NCBI GenBank assembly: GCA_044868105.1
Contig: JBIOWC010000744.1
Span: 1 to 15,799 of the forward strand
Reading direction: 5' to 3'
Source: JBFMDH01 sp044868105
Lineage (GTDB): Bacteria > Acidobacteriota > Blastocatellia > UBA7656
DNA: 15,799 bases
Positions 14,484-15,799 of the stretch are shown here, piece after piece (positions within the stretch are counted from its first letter, which is position 1; each line of letters starts with the position of its first letter). The notes under the pieces were generated by a model. The model was not told where the DNA came from, made no database searches, and saw only the letters and a list, made by a program, of their open reading frames with translations. The position numbers were made by a program, and so were the translations under genes.

Positions 14484-15101
14484 ATGGACTTTATTAACAC
14501 ACTGGCTTTTGCGATGGGGTCCTCCTGGTTATCAGGAATCAAGTTGTATGCCATGGTCACAACGCTTGGATTGCTTGGACGATTTGCGCATCTTCAATTG
14601 CCGGGTGAACTGACCATCGTGACTAATTGGTGGGTCATCGGTGTGGCGGGCGGCTTATTTGTCATCGAGTTTATCGCCGATAAGGTGCCTTACGTTGACA
14701 GCGTATGGGATGTGGTGCACACCTTCATTCGCGTCCCGGCCGGAGCGGCGCTTGCCGCCCTGGCGTTCGGCGAATACAACAAAGGCGTGCAGGTCATTGC
14801 GCTCTTAGTTGGCGGCAGCATCGCCCTGAGTTCGCACGGCACCAAAGCCGCTTCAAGAATGGCCATCAACACCAGTCCCGAACCGGCTTCAAATATCGGC
14901 GCCAGTCTCTTTGAAGACGGGCTCGCTTTTGGGGCGACCTTTCTGACGATCTACTTTCCTTACGTTATCATCGGCCTGGTGGCAATCTGCGTGATTATTG
15001 CGCTGATTATTTTGCCAAAGATTATTCGTTTTCTGCGCCAAGCGTTCGCTAGAGTGCGAAAGTTTTTTCATCGAACGCCAGATGCAACCAAGGTCACTTG
15101 A
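14484..15101 (+). CDS. DUF4126 family inner-membrane protein (205 aa)
   Basis: A polytopic membrane protein whose function is unknown. Hydrophobic segments lie at about 10-33, 47-66, 79-97, 102-117 and 146-183, the last long enough for one long or two short spans. The family features are the SGIKLYAMVTTLGLLGR stretch near the start, DKVPYVDSVWDVVHTFIRVPAGA in the middle (positions 67-87, seen as DKVPY...DSVWD...HTF), and SSHGTKAASRMAINTSPEPASN (split: SSHGTKAASR, then NTSPEP) at 116-137. The tail is basic and cytoplasmic (RQAFARVRKFFHR). AAGGAGGGGG gives a very strong ribosome binding site. It reads away from glpK from its own promoter, and its 3' neighbour at 15188 may be cotranscribed. Confidence 0.88.
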   Translation: MDFINTLAFAMGSSWLSGIKLYAMVTTLGLLGRFAHLQLPGELTIVTNWWVIGVAGGLFVIEFIADKVPYVDSVWDVVHTFIRVPAGAALAALAFGEYNKGVQVIALLVGGSIALSSHGTKAASRMAINTSPEPASNIGASLFEDGLAFGATFLTIYFPYVIIGLVAICVIIALIILPKIIRFLRQAFARVRKFFHRTPDATKVT

Positions 15102-15187
15102 TAGATTTTCGGGAACTTCTTTTCATCGAACTTGTTAAACTGGCTGAACGCCGAGCAGATGGGGAATCAACTTCAGGAGATGATTGA

Positions 15188-15787
15188 ATGAGATACCTCA
15201 TCTTGAGCGCCGTTTGTTTATGTACATTTCTCCCACCGGTTTTTGCTCAAAACCCGACTTCAACCTCAGAGCGCCGGACAATTATTTTGGATGTCTTACT
15301 GATTGATCTCAAGAATCAGTCTGCCGAAGAGATAGAAACCCTGGTCAAAGATAGAGCGCGATTCAATAAAACGCTTGCGGACGGCAAGATTAAAATGGTT
15401 TCAAGCATGCGCACACGCTCCTTAACGGGCGAGGTCAATAATCTTCGCATCGGGCAACGGTTACCAACCAATAGTTCGCAGGCGCAATATGAAAACACCA
15501 GTTTCAACCTGAGCCTGACCTTGAATCTGACGGCCGAGAAAATGATTGAAGTAAAGTACGCGATTGAGTGGTCGGCAACCATCACGAATTTTCAGGTTGC
15601 CACTCCAACGTTTATTCAACGCTCACTGATGGGCCTGACGAAGTTAAGCCCCAATGAATTAACCCCGGTTATAGATTTGATTCAACGTGAACCGTTGTGG
15701 AAATCCGCAACGCCGACCGGGCAAGAAAAACCCGATGAATCAACCGGGAATTTTTTGGTTCTTTTTTTAGGGAAGGTTGCCGAATAA
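15188..15787 (+). CDS. secreted protein of unknown function, faintly secretin-like (199 aa)
   Basis: Residues 1-20 are a signal peptide (hydrophobic core, cleavage after PVFA, then QNPTS), so the product is exported. The mature part starts with an IILDVLLIDL strand, then a helix (SAEEIETLVKDRARFNKTL). The stretch MRTRSLTGEVNNLRIGQRLP, followed by YENTSFNLSLTLNLT and MIEVKYAIEWS (residues 74-129), recalls the beta region of type II/IV secretins, where a GxxxP loop is followed by paired amphipathic strands. At 199 aa it is far too short for a secretin and lacks the multimerising core, so the likeness may only reflect a shared fold. AGGAG lies seven bases before the ATG. It starts 86 bp after the DUF4126 gene and ends just before the window edge. 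Confidence 0.75.
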   Translation: MRYLILSAVCLCTFLPPVFAQNPTSTSERRTIILDVLLIDLKNQSAEEIETLVKDRARFNKTLADGKIKMVSSMRTRSLTGEVNNLRIGQRLPTNSSQAQYENTSFNLSLTLNLTAEKMIEVKYAIEWSATITNFQVATPTFIQRSLMGLTKLSPNELTPVIDLIQREPLWKSATPTGQEKPDESTGNFLVLFLGKVAE

Positions 15788-15799
15788 AGCTGTGCAGCT

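Noticed and set aside
15065..15131. 12-base direct repeat ttttcatcgaac at 15065 and 15120
   Set aside because: Only two copies, one inside a gene, with no associated element; it may be chance.

Overview
The window looks like chromosomal DNA from a member of the Acidobacteriota, most likely Blastocatellia-like. This is an inference from gene types rather than a marker gene. The clues are an OmpR-type winged helix fused through one membrane segment to a TolB/PD40 propeller, small MerR/excisionase-like HTH proteins, secreted FG-GAP + HYR proteins, and secreted tail-fibre-like proteins. No rRNA, tRNA, CRISPR array, transposase or integrase was seen.

Positions 1-9590 form cassette A. A minus-strand gene run reads, in transcription order: small HTH protein (6735-7064), glycine-rich secreted tail-fibre-like protein (5090-6682), two FG-GAP/HYR secreted propeller proteins (2747-4984 and 619-2667), and a 139-aa protein of unknown function (65-484). 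Divergent from it, across a 201-bp A-tract-rich intergenic region, lies a complete membrane-anchored winged-helix/TolB-propeller regulator (7266-9590, +).

Positions 9732-12770 form cassette B, a shorter tandem copy of the same layout: HTH protein (11797-12126), tail-fibre-like protein (10239-11747) and 139-aa protein (9732-10151), all on the minus strand and divergent from a broken winged-helix gene (12327-12580). It has no FG-GAP genes. Just after the intact regulator, 9607-9677 resembles the glpK 3' end and its downstream flank at 12700-12770. That is the footprint expected if [cassette + glpK tail] was duplicated in tandem. The two HTH genes are about 98% identical in DNA while their neighbours have diverged widely.

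Positions 12741-15799 are ordinary chromosome: glycerol kinase glpK (-), a divergent DUF4126 membrane protein (+), and a small secreted protein (+) with faint secretin-like character.

A working model, which is inference, is that the intact one-component regulator and the HTH proteins control two related surface-protein operons through the shared upstream motif. Cassette B would have lost its own membrane regulator and may depend on that of cassette A. The possible new biology lies in this duplicated surface-protein/regulator module and in the uncharacterised 139-aa family that ends both operons.
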